A stretch of DNA of 64,000 nt from Flavobacteriales bacterium. GTDB taxonomy: Bacteria > Bacteroidota > Bacteroidia > Flavobacteriales_F > PHOS-HE28. Location of the stretch: assembly GCA_016788205.1 (NCBI GenBank), contig JAEUTA010000003.1, positions 124,001 through 188,000 of the forward strand. Reading direction: 5' to 3'. Of the stretch, positions 34,106-42,281 are shown one piece after another; position 1 is the first letter of the stretch, and each line of letters opens with the position of its first letter. A program made the position numbers and the translations under genes. The notes below the pieces were generated by a model, which saw nothing but the letters and a program-made list of their open reading frames with translations, did no database searches and was not told the DNA's origin.

Positions 34106-34152
34106 CTGACCATGCTCATCCACCTGCTGACCCTCATCGGACAAATTAGTCC
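34106..34152 (+). promoter_or_regulatory. CRP/FNR-type operator, -7 region and GGAC palindrome of the fasciclin gene
   Basis: CTGACCATGCTCAT (34106-34119) fits TGA-N6-TCA. Exactly 30 bases after it is the G of a weak -7 box, CAAATTAG (34142-34149). Over the box lies GGACAAATTAGTCC (34139-34152), the same GGAC-N6-GTCC form as in the nos promoter. The operator half-sites are imperfect, so this is the weakest member of the set. Confidence 0.45.
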
Positions 34153-34168
34153 TCGAAAACCGATCGCC

Positions 34169-34735
34169 ATGTCACCGACCACACGCCCCATTGCCTCCGC
34201 CTTGTTCTGTGCCACCCTCGTGCTCGCTGCCTGCGGTGGTGGGGCATCGGAGGAACGTGTCCCCACATCGACCTCACCGGGCGACCTTACGGATGGTGGA
34301 CAATCCACGGTGGTGGATGACCAGTCGCAGAAGAACGTGGTGGGTATCGCGGTGGGTTCGCCGGACCATACCACCTTGGTGGCTGCCGTGCAAGCCGCTG
34401 AACTCGTGGATGTATTGACCAATGCCGGTCCCTTCACCGTATTCGCGCCCACCAACGCGGCCTTCGATGCGCTACCCGCCGGTACGGTGGAGGGTTTGCT
34501 CAAGCCCGAGAAGAAGGCCGATCTGCAGACCGTGCTCCAGTATCACGTGTTCGTCGGAGTGCTCAAACCCGAACAGCTCACGGACGGCCGCTCGCTCGGC
34601 ATGGTGGATGGCGGCAACGTGAACGTGAGGGTGAAGGACGGCAAGGTGATGATCAACGAGGCCACCATCATCGCCAGTGTACCGGCCAGCAACGGCATCG
34701 TACACGTGATCGACAGGGTTCTGCTGCCCGGATAG
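34169..34735 (+). CDS. Fasciclin-domain lipoprotein
   Basis: 188 residues. A lipoprotein signal peptide has lipobox LVLAAC (Cys22). An acidic Ser/Thr linker of about 35 residues follows, then one FAS1 domain with its two conserved stretches, GPFTVFAPTNAAFDALP and NGIVHVIDRVLLP. FAS1 proteins are mostly surface adhesion or binding proteins; small ones are common near respiratory genes in Bacteroidota. The ATG at 34169 begins the signal peptide. A T-rich terminator follows at 34787. Confidence 0.87.
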   Translation: MSPTTRPIASALFCATLVLAACGGGASEERVPTSTSPGDLTDGGQSTVVDDQSQKNVVGIAVGSPDHTTLVAAVQAAELVDVLTNAGPFTVFAPTNAAFDALPAGTVEGLLKPEKKADLQTVLQYHVFVGVLKPEQLTDGRSLGMVDGGNVNVRVKDGKVMINEATIIASVPASNGIVHVIDRVLLPG

Positions 34736-34786
34736 CAAGCGATGCATCGCCTCCTTTGCCCAGGCAAGGGTTCGGTGAAAGTCGGC

Positions 34787-34814
34787 AAAGGCGCTCGCGA
34801 GGGCGCCTTTGTTG
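34787..34814 (+). terminator. Rho-independent-like terminator after the fasciclin gene
   Basis: AAAGGCGC, an eight-base loop, GCGCCTTT, then GTTG. The A-rich and T-rich flanks make it the most typical terminator in the island. It ends 10 bases before the OsmC operator. Confidence 0.65.
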
Positions 34815-34824
34815 TTCAGGTGGC

Positions 34825-34868
34825 CTGACAGTGATCAGTGTTCCGATCGCCCGGAGCTGGGAGATTCG
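34825..34868 (+). promoter_or_regulatory. CRP/FNR-type operator and -7 box of the OsmC gene
   Basis: CTGACAGTGATCAG (34825-34838), then the last G of GAGATTCG (34861-34868) exactly 30 bases later. The ATG follows 7 bases after the box. Confidence 0.65.
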
Positions 34869-34875
34869 CACAACG

Positions 34876-35358
34876 ATGGAACACCGGATCGAGGCCACGT
34901 GGATAGGGCGCAGGAGGTTCAATGCGCTTGTGGGAGGTCACACCATCGTGATGGATGCGCCCGAACGCGTGGGAGGCGAGGATCAGGGTACCATTCCCAA
35001 GCCGCTGGTGCTGACCGCGCTGGCTGGCTGTACCGGGATGGACGTGGCAGCTTTGCTCGACAGAAGCGGCCACGCGTTGGATTCACTCGCGATCACAGTG
35101 GATGGCGAGCTGTCCCAAGGTCATCCCATGCGCTACACCGCGGTGCGGATCCTGTTCGACATGAGCGGCACTGCGGAAAGCCAGGCGGCGGCCGTGGCGG
35201 CCGTGGAACGATCACAACGCGAACTGTGCGGGGTGAGCGCCATGCTGCAAGCCATCATGCCCGTGCGTTGGGAGGTCCGCTTCAACGGCGCATTGGTGTT
35301 GGAAGGACTGGCGGGACGGGGAACGGAAGGTCGCCCCCGTGATGGGAGCGATCATTGA
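34876..35358 (+). CDS. OsmC family protein
   Basis: 160 residues. It opens EHRIEATWIGRRRFNALVGGHTIVMDAPE and continues with PKPLVLTALAGCTGMDVAALL, where the Cys is one of the two redox cysteines; the second is in RELCGVSAML. OsmC/Ohr proteins reduce organic hydroperoxides or other reactive thiols in the cytoplasm. The last 20 residues (GRGTEGRPRDGSDH) are an unstructured tail. The start follows the promoter box by 7 bases. Its control by the shared operator links it to the respiration genes. Confidence 0.87.
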   Translation: MEHRIEATWIGRRRFNALVGGHTIVMDAPERVGGEDQGTIPKPLVLTALAGCTGMDVAALLDRSGHALDSLAITVDGELSQGHPMRYTAVRILFDMSGTAESQAAAVAAVERSQRELCGVSAMLQAIMPVRWEVRFNGALVLEGLAGRGTEGRPRDGSDH

Positions 35359-35404
35359 CCGTTGATCCAATGGCCCGGCAGGACGCCCGATCGCATCCTG
35401 GCCA

Positions 35405-35842
35405 TCAACGCACCTTGTCCTTCAACAGCGACTCCCCGTCGAGCAGACCGCGTCCCAGATCGGCGATGCGCGTATCAGCCAACAGGGTCCGCAGTTCGGT
35501 CCGTGCGCGTACCACACGATCGTGGATGGGGCATGGTTCATGATCGCCACAACGCGGGAACCCCAAGGCACATCCCTTGAATAGCGCATCACCATCGATC
35601 GCCGACACCACGGCGCCCAGCCGCAGGTTGGCCGCTTTGCGCGCTGGGATGGCGAACCCACCGCCATGGCCCTTCACGCTATCTAGGATGCCCGCATGCA
35701 CCAACTTCTGCAGCACCTTCGCCATGAAGGCGCTCGGCGCTCCGGTCTCTTCCACGATGGTGGCAAGCCCGGTCCTACCGCCCTTTTCGGAAGCGATGAG
35801 GACCATCGCGCGAATGGCGTACATGCAGGCATGTGAGAACAT
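35405..35842 (-). CDS. Rrf2 family transcriptional regulator
   Basis: 145 residues. The winged-helix N-terminus is typical (MFSHACMYAIRAMVLIASEKGG, TIVEETGAPSAFMAKVLQKLVHAGIL). Three cysteines at GCALGFPRCGDHEPC (C-x6-C-x5-C) are placed to bind an iron-sulfur cluster, as in NsrR and IscR. It may therefore sense NO, oxygen or cluster status. It is divergent from the cbb3 operon. The start is supported by a box TAGTTTCG that ends 5 bases upstream. Candidate target sites are the GGAC-N6-GTCC palindromes at 27073 and 34139. Confidence 0.9.
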   Translation of the reverse strand: MFSHACMYAIRAMVLIASEKGGRTGLATIVEETGAPSAFMAKVLQKLVHAGILDSVKGHGGGFAIPARKAANLRLGAVVSAIDGDALFKGCALGFPRCGDHEPCPIHDRVVRARTELRTLLADTRIADLGRGLLDGESLLKDKVR

Positions 35843-35847
35843 GGTGG

Positions 35848-35855
35848 CGAAACTA
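35848..35855 (-). promoter_or_regulatory. -7 promoter box of the Rrf2 gene
   Basis: TAGTTTCG on the minus strand, ending 5 bases before the ATG, which implies a leaderless mRNA. Confidence 0.5.
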
Positions 35856-35906
35856 GGTGACCCAACGCAGCGGAACTCGGTGGATCGCGAAAGCCGTAAG
35901 CGTGAA

Positions 35907-35973
35907 CTGACGAATGTCATCTGCGCGGGCTGACAACGGTCAGTCCGTGCCTATCCAGCCTCCGGCACTTTCG
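35907..35973 (+). promoter_or_regulatory. Tandem CRP/FNR-type operators and -7 box of the cbb3 oxidase operon
   Basis: Two palindromes lie 23 bases apart: CTGACGAATGTCAT (35907-35920) and CTGACAACGGTCAG (35930-35943). The second has the regulon geometry: the last G of CACTTTCG (35966-35973) is exactly 30 bases after it. The ccoS start is 20 bases after the box. Confidence 0.72.
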
Positions 35974-35993
35974 CATCGCGTAGCGCCGAAGCC

Positions 35994-36161
35994 ATGAGCG
36001 TCATCTTCCTTCTTCTCACTGTAAGCACCCTGGTCGCCGGGGTGTTCCTCGCCGGTTTCATCTGGGCGGTGCGGAAGGGGCAGTATGATGATGACCGCTC
36101 ACCGGCCGTGCGCATCCTGAACGACAGCACGCCCTCCAGCAACGAACATCCGAACCGATGA
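35994..36161 (+). CDS. ccoS: cbb3 oxidase assembly protein CcoS
   Basis: A 55-residue protein starting MSVIFLLLTVSTLVAGVFLAG, with the family signature FIWAVRKGQYDDDRSPAVRIL right after the single membrane helix. CcoS is needed for insertion of haem and copper into the CcoN subunit. The stop overlaps the ccoN start (ATGA), as usual at the head of Bacteroidota cco operons. It is the first gene after the tandem operators. Confidence 0.92.
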   Translation: MSVIFLLLTVSTLVAGVFLAGFIWAVRKGQYDDDRSPAVRILNDSTPSSNEHPNR

Positions 36162-38281
36162 CCGAGCGTTTCCAGTACGACAACCGCATCGTCAAGAATT
36201 TCCTGTTCATCACCATCCTGTGGGGCGTGGTAGGTATGCTGGTGGGCCTCCTCGCCGCGCTACAGTTGGTCGTTCCCGCGCTCAACTTCAGCGAGTGGAC
36301 CACCTTCGGACGCATCCGTCCACTGCACACCAACGCAGTGATCTTCGCCTTCGTGGGCAACGCCATCTTCGCCGGTGCCTACTACAGCCTGCAGCGTTTG
36401 TTGAAGGCCCGCATGTTCAGCGATGTGCTGAGCAGGATCCACTTCTGGGGCTGGCAGCTCATCATCGTTTCCGCCGCGATCACGCTGCCCCTCGGCATGA
36501 CGCAGGGCAAGGAGTACGCGGAACTGGAGTGGCCCATCGACATCGCCATCACGCTCGTTTGGGTGGTGTTCGGCATCAACATGATGGGGACCATCCTCAA
36601 ACGCCGCGAACGCCACTTGTACGTGGCCATCTGGTTCTACATCGCCACATGGGTCACCGTGGCCATGCTGCACATCGTCAACAGCATCTCCATCCCGGTG
36701 GACTTCACCAAGAGCTACAGCTGGTACGCCGGTGTGCAGGATGCCTTGGTGCAATGGTGGTACGGGCACAACGCCGTGGCCTTCTTCCTCACCACCCCCT
36801 TCCTGGGCCTCATGTACTACTTCCTGCCGAAGGCCGCCAACCGCCCGGTGTACAGCTACAAGCTCTCGATCATCCACTTCTGGTCGCTCATCTTCCTCTA
36901 CATCTGGGCAGGCCCGCACCACTTGTTGTACAGCGCGCTGCCGGAGTGGGCGCAATCGCTCGGCGTCGTGTTCAGCATCATGTTGATCGCACCCAGTTGG
37001 GGTGGTATGCTCAACGGCTTGCTCACCTTGCGTGGTGCCTGGGACCGTGTGCGCGAGGATCCCGTGCTGAAGTTCTTCGTGGTGGCCGTGACCTGCTACG
37101 GCATGGCCACGCTGGAAGGACCGCTGCTCAGCATCAAGGCCATCAACGCCATCGCCCACTTCACGGATTGGATCGTGGCCCACGTCCACATCGGTGGCAT
37201 CGGGTGGAACGGCTTCATGGTGTTCGGGATGACGTACTGGCTCGTTCCGCGCCTCTTCGGCACCAAGCTGTACAGCGTTAAACTGGCCAACGCGCACTTC
37301 TGGCTCGGCACGCTCGGCATCATCTTCTATGCCGTGCCGCTCTACTTCGCGGGCTTCTTCCAAAGCCTCATGTGGAAGCAGTTCACGCCCGACGGTTTCC
37401 TGGTCTACAAGAATTTCCTGGACACCCTGCTGGAGATCAAATACGCCTACTGGTTGCGTGCCGTGGGCGGAAGCATCTACATCATCGGCGTGTTCATCAT
37501 GGTGTACAACGTGGTGAAGACCGTGAAGAGCGGCAAGCTCATCGCCAACGAGGATGCTGAGGCCGCCGCACTGGAGAAGGTGAAGGTCTCCGGGGGACAC
37601 TGGCACACGTGGATCGAACGACGCCCCATCCAAATGCTCGTGTTGAGCCTGATCGCCGTGGCCATCGGTGGCATCATCGAGATGGTGCCCACCTTCCTGG
37701 TGAAGAGCAACGTGCCCACCATCACCAGCGTGAAGCCCTACACGCCGTTGGAATTGCACGGTCGCGACATCTACGTGCGCGAAGGCTGCAACACCTGCCA
37801 CACGCAGATGATCCGTCCGTTCCGCAGCGAGACCGAGCGCTATGGCGAATACGCGAAAGCGGGTGAGTTCGTCTACGACCATCCCCATGTGTGGGGTAGC
37901 AAGCGTACCGGCCCGGACCTGCTGCGGGTCGGTGGGAAATATCCCGATAGCTGGCACTATTACCACATGTGGGACCCCACGAGCATGAGCCCCGGTTCGC
38001 TGATGCCCGCGTATCCCCACCTCTTCGAGAACAGCCTGGATACCACCACCACACGCACCAAGATCGCAGCGATGATCACGCTCGGTGTGCCGTATGACGA
38101 AGCGTTCCCGGCACTGGCGAACGGCGCATTGAGCCAACAGAGCGACATCATCGTCGCCGACCTGAAGAAGGCGGGCATCGAGACGTTACCGGATCGGGAG
38201 ATCATCGCGTTGATCGCCTACCTGCAACGCGTGGGTACGGACATCAAGGTGAAAGCCCCGGAAGTGGCAGCAGCACGATAG
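36158..38281 (+). CDS. ccoN: cbb3-type cytochrome c oxidase, fused subunits I and II (CcoNO)
   Basis: 707 residues. The first 480 or so are CcoN, with about twelve helices and the haem and copper-B histidines: His57 in IRPLHTNAVIF, the YGHNAVAFF helix and HVHIGGIGWNGFMVFG. A linker and one helix lead to CcoO, with a single haem c site CNTCH (Cys544, Cys547, His548) and the typical TERYGEYAKAGEFVYDHP and SMSPGSLMPAYPHLF. The fusion is the normal arrangement in Bacteroidota. The enzyme is a high-affinity proton-pumping terminal oxidase for low oxygen. Confidence 0.96.
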   Translation: MTERFQYDNRIVKNFLFITILWGVVGMLVGLLAALQLVVPALNFSEWTTFGRIRPLHTNAVIFAFVGNAIFAGAYYSLQRLLKARMFSDVLSRIHFWGWQLIIVSAAITLPLGMTQGKEYAELEWPIDIAITLVWVVFGINMMGTILKRRERHLYVAIWFYIATWVTVAMLHIVNSISIPVDFTKSYSWYAGVQDALVQWWYGHNAVAFFLTTPFLGLMYYFLPKAANRPVYSYKLSIIHFWSLIFLYIWAGPHHLLYSALPEWAQSLGVVFSIMLIAPSWGGMLNGLLTLRGAWDRVREDPVLKFFVVAVTCYGMATLEGPLLSIKAINAIAHFTDWIVAHVHIGGIGWNGFMVFGMTYWLVPRLFGTKLYSVKLANAHFWLGTLGIIFYAVPLYFAGFFQSLMWKQFTPDGFLVYKNFLDTLLEIKYAYWLRAVGGSIYIIGVFIMVYNVVKTVKSGKLIANEDAEAAALEKVKVSGGHWHTWIERRPIQMLVLSLIAVAIGGIIEMVPTFLVKSNVPTITSVKPYTPLELHGRDIYVREGCNTCHTQMIRPFRSETERYGEYAKAGEFVYDHPHVWGSKRTGPDLLRVGGKYPDSWHYYHMWDPTSMSPGSLMPAYPHLFENSLDTTTTRTKIAAMITLGVPYDEAFPALANGALSQQSDIIVADLKKAGIETLPDREIIALIAYLQRVGTDIKVKAPEVAAAR

Positions 38282-38284
38282 CCC

Positions 38285-38491
38285 ATGCTCAAGTTCATCA
38301 AACACCACATGGACACGATCGGGGGCATCGGCATCTACCCGGTGATCTCCTTCGTGATCTTCTTCAGTGTGTTCATCATCGCCTTGCTCTACGTGTGGAA
38401 GGCCACCCGCACGCACATCGACCACATGGCCGCACTCCCGATAGCGGAAGGGCATAGCACCAACGAAACCAACAACCATGCGCACCAGTAG
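38285..38491 (+). CDS. ccoQ: cbb3 oxidase small subunit CcoQ/FixQ
   Basis: 68 residues. One membrane helix (about 18-40, YPVISFVIFFSVFIIALLYVW) follows a short N-terminal helix, and a polar His/Asn-rich tail ends the protein. Size and place between ccoNO and ccoP identify it as CcoQ, which stabilises the complex. It starts 3 bases after ccoNO and overlaps ccoP by 14 bases. Confidence 0.87.
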   Translation: MLKFIKHHMDTIGGIGIYPVISFVIFFSVFIIALLYVWKATRTHIDHMAALPIAEGHSTNETNNHAHQ

Positions 38492-39656
38492 CATGCTTCG
38501 CGTTCTAACCACGACCGTCCTGTCCTTCGCCGCCTTGTTCGCCGTGGCGCAGGAGGCGGCGCCCGCTCCGAAAGAGCGCTTCTTCGAGGTGGACTCCACC
38601 TTGCTCTATGCCATGGTGGCATTGGCGGTGGTACAGGTCATCTTCATCGTGTCGCTGGCCAGCATCATGCGCACCATGGGTGGCACCGGCGGCTGGGTGA
38701 AGCGGTTGATGGAGAAGAGCGGTCGGGCGGCCGGTGCGCTCTTGCTGCTTTTCGTTGCCGGTGAGGCCAGTGCGCAAGCCTACAAAGGCGAAGCCAACAC
38801 GATGACCAATTACGAAGCCTTCTGGTGGCTCTTCGCGATCAATGCGTTCCTCTTCATCATCCTGCTCGTGCAGCTGAACATCCTGCGTGCCTTGACACGT
38901 GCGGTCGTTGGCGCCGATGAAAAGCCGATGCCTTCCGTGGCGAAAGGCGAGAACTGGGCCGACCGCTTGCTGAAGCGGATGACCCGTCAGGTGACGCTCG
39001 AAGAAGAGAAGCGGATCGAACTGCACCACGACTACGATGGCATCCGCGAGTTGGACAACGTGCTGCCCCCGTGGTGGCTGTGGTTGTTCTACGGTACCAT
39101 CGCCTGGGGTGTGCTCTACATGGTGAACATGCACGTGATCAACGTGTGGCAGCACCAGGATAACGAATACACCACCGAGATGGCCCAGGCCAAAGCGGAT
39201 GTGGATGCGTACATGGCGACACTGACCAACACGGTGGATGAGAACACCGTGACGATGACCGACGATGCCGGCGTGATCGCCAGTGGTCGTGGGATCTTTA
39301 CGCAGTATTGCACACCGTGCCATGGCGCGGATGCTTCGGGTTCCGAAACCAGCGTGGGTCCCAACCTCACCGATGTCTACTGGCTGCATGGCGGTGGTGT
39401 GAAGAACATCTTCAAGACCATCAAGTACGGCGTGCCGGAGAAGGGCATGATCAGTTGGAAGAGCCAGTTGCAACCGGCCGAGTTACGCGCGCTGGCCTGT
39501 TACATCGTGAGCCTGGAAGGAAAGGGGGGCGCAACGCAAAAGCCACCGCAGGGCGAGTTGTGGAAGGAGGAGTCTGCCGCATCGGATAGTACGGCGACCC
39601 GCAGCGATACCGCGAAGGTCGTGACCGTTGATGCCGTGCGCATCGCAATGCAGTAA
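38478..39656 (+). CDS. ccoP: cbb3 oxidase cytochrome c subunit CcoP
   Basis: 392 residues. The N-terminal half has a signal-like first helix and three further helices (about 40-64, 78-98 and 107-131), then the CcoP membrane core with LDNVLPPWWLWLFYGTIAWGVLY at about 195-220. A single cytochrome c domain has CTPCH (Cys278, Cys281, His282) with Met324 as the likely axial ligand. Proteobacterial CcoP usually carries two haems; this Bacteroidota form has one. The C-terminal 40 residues are a polar Ser/Thr/Ala tail. The stop overlaps the ccoG start (TAATG). Confidence 0.92.
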   Translation: MRTSSMLRVLTTTVLSFAALFAVAQEAAPAPKERFFEVDSTLLYAMVALAVVQVIFIVSLASIMRTMGGTGGWVKRLMEKSGRAAGALLLLFVAGEASAQAYKGEANTMTNYEAFWWLFAINAFLFIILLVQLNILRALTRAVVGADEKPMPSVAKGENWADRLLKRMTRQVTLEEEKRIELHHDYDGIRELDNVLPPWWLWLFYGTIAWGVLYMVNMHVINVWQHQDNEYTTEMAQAKADVDAYMATLTNTVDENTVTMTDDAGVIASGRGIFTQYCTPCHGADASGSETSVGPNLTDVYWLHGGGVKNIFKTIKYGVPEKGMISWKSQLQPAELRALACYIVSLEGKGGATQKPPQGELWKEESAASDSTATRSDTAKVVTVDAVRIAMQ

Positions 39657-41077
39657 TGGCCCCGCAACCGGCCCATATCAAACGCGACGAGAGCTACCGC
39701 GATGCGATCAGCACCGTGGACAAGCAGGGCAAGCGTGTATGGGTCTACCCGAAGAAGCCCCACGGGAAATTCACCCGTTGGCGGCAGTGGTTCGGCTATG
39801 CGCTGCTCGCATTGCTCTTCGCCGGTCCCTTCCTGCGCATCGGCGGCGAGCCCTTGTTGATGATCAACATCATCGAACGGCGCTTCGTCTTTTTCGGACA
39901 GTCGTTCTGGCCGCAGGACTTCCTGATCTTCGTGATGGGCTTCCTCGCCTTCATCGTGTTCGTCGCGCTCTTCACGGTGGCCTTCGGTCGCCTGTTCTGT
40001 GGCTGGGCGTGTCCGCAAACGGTCTTCATGGAACAGGTGTTCCGCCGGATCGAATACGCGATCGAGGGTGACTGGAAACAGCAGCAGGCGCTGAACAAGG
40101 CGCCCTATTCCAACGAGAAGGTGCTGAAGAAGACCACCAAGCACGTCCTCTTCTTCATCATCAGTTTCCTCATCAGCAACACCTTCCTGGCCTACATCAT
40201 CGGTAGCGATGAACTACTGCGCATCATGCGGGAACCCGCCGCGCAACATGCTGGTGGATTGATCGCCATGGTCGGTTTCAGCGGCGTGTTCTATGGCAAC
40301 TTCGCCTTCTTCCGCGAGCAGGCCTGCACCACGGTATGCCCCTACGGCCGCTTGCAAGGTGTGTTGCTGGATCGCAAGAGCATCGTGATCGCGTATGACC
40401 ACGTACGCGGTGAGGCGCGCGGGCTTTTCCGCAAAGGGGAGGAGCGGGGCGAAGTGGGCAAGGGCGACTGCATCGATTGCAAAGCCTGTGTGCATGTGTG
40501 TCCCACGGGCATCGATATCCGCAACGGTACCCAATTGGAGTGCGTGAATTGCACGGCGTGCATCGATGCATGTGATCACATGATGACGAACGTGGGCCTG
40601 CCCACCGGCTTGATCCGGTATGCCAGCGAAGCCGAGGTCGCGGACAAGCAGCCCTTCAAGTTCGATCTGCGTATGAAGGCTTACACCGGTGTGCTTGGCG
40701 CCATCGTGGGTGTGCTGGTCACACTGATCGCCCTGCGCAGCGATACCGACAGCACGCTGTTGCGCACGCCGGGCATGCTCTTCCAGGAACGCCCCGACGG
40801 ACGCATCAGCAACCTGTACGCGCTCAAAACAGTGAACAAGACGCAGCACGATCTGACGCTTCGCCTCGAGCTCATCGATAGACAGGGCGAAGTACAGCTC
40901 GTGGGCAAGGCGCTGAACGCGGAGGCTGGTCAGCTGGCTCAAGGCGAGCTCTTCATCATCCTATCCAAGGATCAATTGGATGGTATGAAGACGAAACTGG
41001 TGGTCGGTGTGTATAGCGGAGATCGATTACTGGAAAAGGTGAAGACCTCGTTCGTAGGGCCCATAACTGCCCGATGA
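39656..41077 (+). CDS. ccoG: cbb3 oxidase accessory ferredoxin CcoG
   Basis: 473 residues. Membrane helices flank the CcoG signature FGRLFCGWACPQTVF and a double 4Fe-4S ferredoxin region (CIDCKACVHVCPTGIDI, CVNCTACIDACDHMM). A C-terminal Ig-like periplasmic domain begins after the last helix (about residue 345). CcoG reduces Cu(II) to Cu(I) during cbb3 assembly. It follows ccoP by overlap and precedes ccoH, from which it is separated by 58 bases holding a hairpin. Confidence 0.93.
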   Translation: MAPQPAHIKRDESYRDAISTVDKQGKRVWVYPKKPHGKFTRWRQWFGYALLALLFAGPFLRIGGEPLLMINIIERRFVFFGQSFWPQDFLIFVMGFLAFIVFVALFTVAFGRLFCGWACPQTVFMEQVFRRIEYAIEGDWKQQQALNKAPYSNEKVLKKTTKHVLFFIISFLISNTFLAYIIGSDELLRIMREPAAQHAGGLIAMVGFSGVFYGNFAFFREQACTTVCPYGRLQGVLLDRKSIVIAYDHVRGEARGLFRKGEERGEVGKGDCIDCKACVHVCPTGIDIRNGTQLECVNCTACIDACDHMMTNVGLPTGLIRYASEAEVADKQPFKFDLRMKAYTGVLGAIVGVLVTLIALRSDTDSTLLRTPGMLFQERPDGRISNLYALKTVNKTQHDLTLRLELIDRQGEVQLVGKALNAEAGQLAQGELFIILSKDQLDGMKTKLVVGVYSGDRLLEKVKTSFVGPITAR

Positions 41078-41097
41078 AGGGTCAAAGGGATCGGAAC

Positions 41098-41116
41098 GTC
41101 GACCCTCCGGGTCGAC
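41098..41116 (+). other. Stem-loop between ccoG and ccoH
   Basis: GTCGACCC, loop TCC, GGGTCGAC: a perfect 8-bp stem 20 bases after the ccoG stop, without a T-run. It may mark an mRNA processing point or a weak terminator within the operon. Confidence 0.5.
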
Positions 41117-41135
41117 ACAAAGCGAACATAAGCGA

Positions 41136-41570
41136 ATGAACTGGGGAAAAGGACTTGCGCTCGCACTGATCGCCTTCGCAGGCATGATGGCGTGGTTCAT
41201 GGTGAAGGCATCGCAGAACCCCGAGCCGCTGGTGACGGAGGATTACTACGGGGAGGAACTGCGGTTCCAGGCGCGGATCGATGAAGCTGCACGCGCCCGC
41301 GCACTGTCGGCACCTGTACGGATCGATGTGCAACAGGGGAGCATCACGTTGCTTTTTCCTTCCGAATTGAATGGTCAACTGATCAGTGGGAAGCTCGATC
41401 TGCTCCGCCCCAATGCACCGGGCGCTGATCATGCCGTGCCCTTCGCGGTGGATTCCACGGTGCTTGTCCTGCCCGATCAACAGCTGTTGCCTGGGCGCTA
41501 CAACGTGGCGCTGCACTGGACAGTGGATGGATCGCACTACTTCACCGAAGAGAAGGTCTTCGTACCATGA
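41136..41570 (+). CDS. ccoH: FixH/CcoH family protein
   Basis: 144 residues. One N-terminal membrane helix (MNWGKGLALALIAFAGMMAWFMV) is followed by a periplasmic domain with the FixH motif LVTEDYYGEELRFQARID. It assists stable assembly of the cbb3 complex and of copper delivery. Its stop overlaps the start of the safE gene by 4 bases (ATGA). Confidence 0.87.
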   Translation: MNWGKGLALALIAFAGMMAWFMVKASQNPEPLVTEDYYGEELRFQARIDEAARARALSAPVRIDVQQGSITLLFPSELNGQLISGKLDLLRPNAPGADHAVPFAVDSTVLVLPDQQLLPGRYNVALHWTVDGSHYFTEEKVFVP

Positions 41571-42271
41571 ACACCATGCTCGCCACGGCCTTCGTGCTCG
41601 GTGTGGCGGGCAGTGCGCACTGCGTCGGCATGTGCGGCCCCATCGCGCTGGCTGTACCATCGCCACGGAATACGTTCGGTTCGCGGTTGACCAGTTCGCT
41701 GCTGCTCAACACCGGTCGCCTCATGAGCTACGCCTTCCTCGGTGCAGCCATCGGTGTCTTTGGTGCCGGCATGCGCCTGGCCGGTTTGCAGCAGGTGGTG
41801 AGCATGGCGGCCGGTGTGTTGCTGCTCCTTACGGTGATGCTCCCTGGCCTGCTGGAGCGCTGGTCGCCCACAGGACGTATCGCCATGGTCATCGGTCGGC
41901 TGCGGCACCTTCTCGCTCGCAACCTTGCACGCACGGCTCCAGAGACGCTCTTCTTCACCGGCGTATTGAACGGGTTGTTGCCATGTGGGCTCGTTTACGC
42001 GGCGTTGATCGGCACGAGCGCGATGTCTTCTCCGTTGGAAGGATCCGTGTTCATGGCCTTGTTCGCACTGGGCACATGGCCGACGTTGATCGCGCTGCGC
42101 ATGAGCGCCGGACTTGTCGGAGCACGCGTACGCGAACGGCTGCGAAGTATTTCACCGTTGCTCGTAACCCTCGTGGCGGTGTTGATGATCCTGCGCGGCA
42201 TGGAGCTCGGCATTCCCTACGTGAGTCCTGCTGCTGCGATCACGCCAGTGGAAGTCACCGCCTGTCACTGA
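41567..42271 (+). CDS. Sulfite exporter TauE/SafE-family (CcoI-neighbour type) membrane protein
   Basis: 234 residues, six or seven membrane helices. The N-terminus has the conserved GSAHCVGMCGPIALA motif, with His and two cysteines that could bind copper, and NGLLPCGLVYAAL in the middle. This branch of the TauE/SafE fold is regularly the last gene of cco operons and is thought to help copper import for the oxidase rather than export sulfite. It overlaps ccoH by 4 bases. Confidence 0.85.
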   Translation: MNTMLATAFVLGVAGSAHCVGMCGPIALAVPSPRNTFGSRLTSSLLLNTGRLMSYAFLGAAIGVFGAGMRLAGLQQVVSMAAGVLLLLTVMLPGLLERWSPTGRIAMVIGRLRHLLARNLARTAPETLFFTGVLNGLLPCGLVYAALIGTSAMSSPLEGSVFMALFALGTWPTLIALRMSAGLVGARVRERLRSISPLLVTLVAVLMILRGMELGIPYVSPAAAITPVEVTACH

Positions 42272-42277
42272 TCTTTG
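42270..42277 (+). promoter_or_regulatory. -7 promoter box of the VOC gene
   Basis: GATCTTTG, ending 4 bases before the ATG at 42282; it overlaps the safE stop. No palindrome lies at the regulon distance, so it serves as an internal negative control. Confidence 0.4.
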
Positions 42278-42281
42278 CGCC

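Noticed and set aside
36260..38137. 625-codon open frame antisense to ccoNO
   Set aside because: Composition is dominated by His, Glu and Asp from reverse reading of a membrane protein; no fold or start signal.
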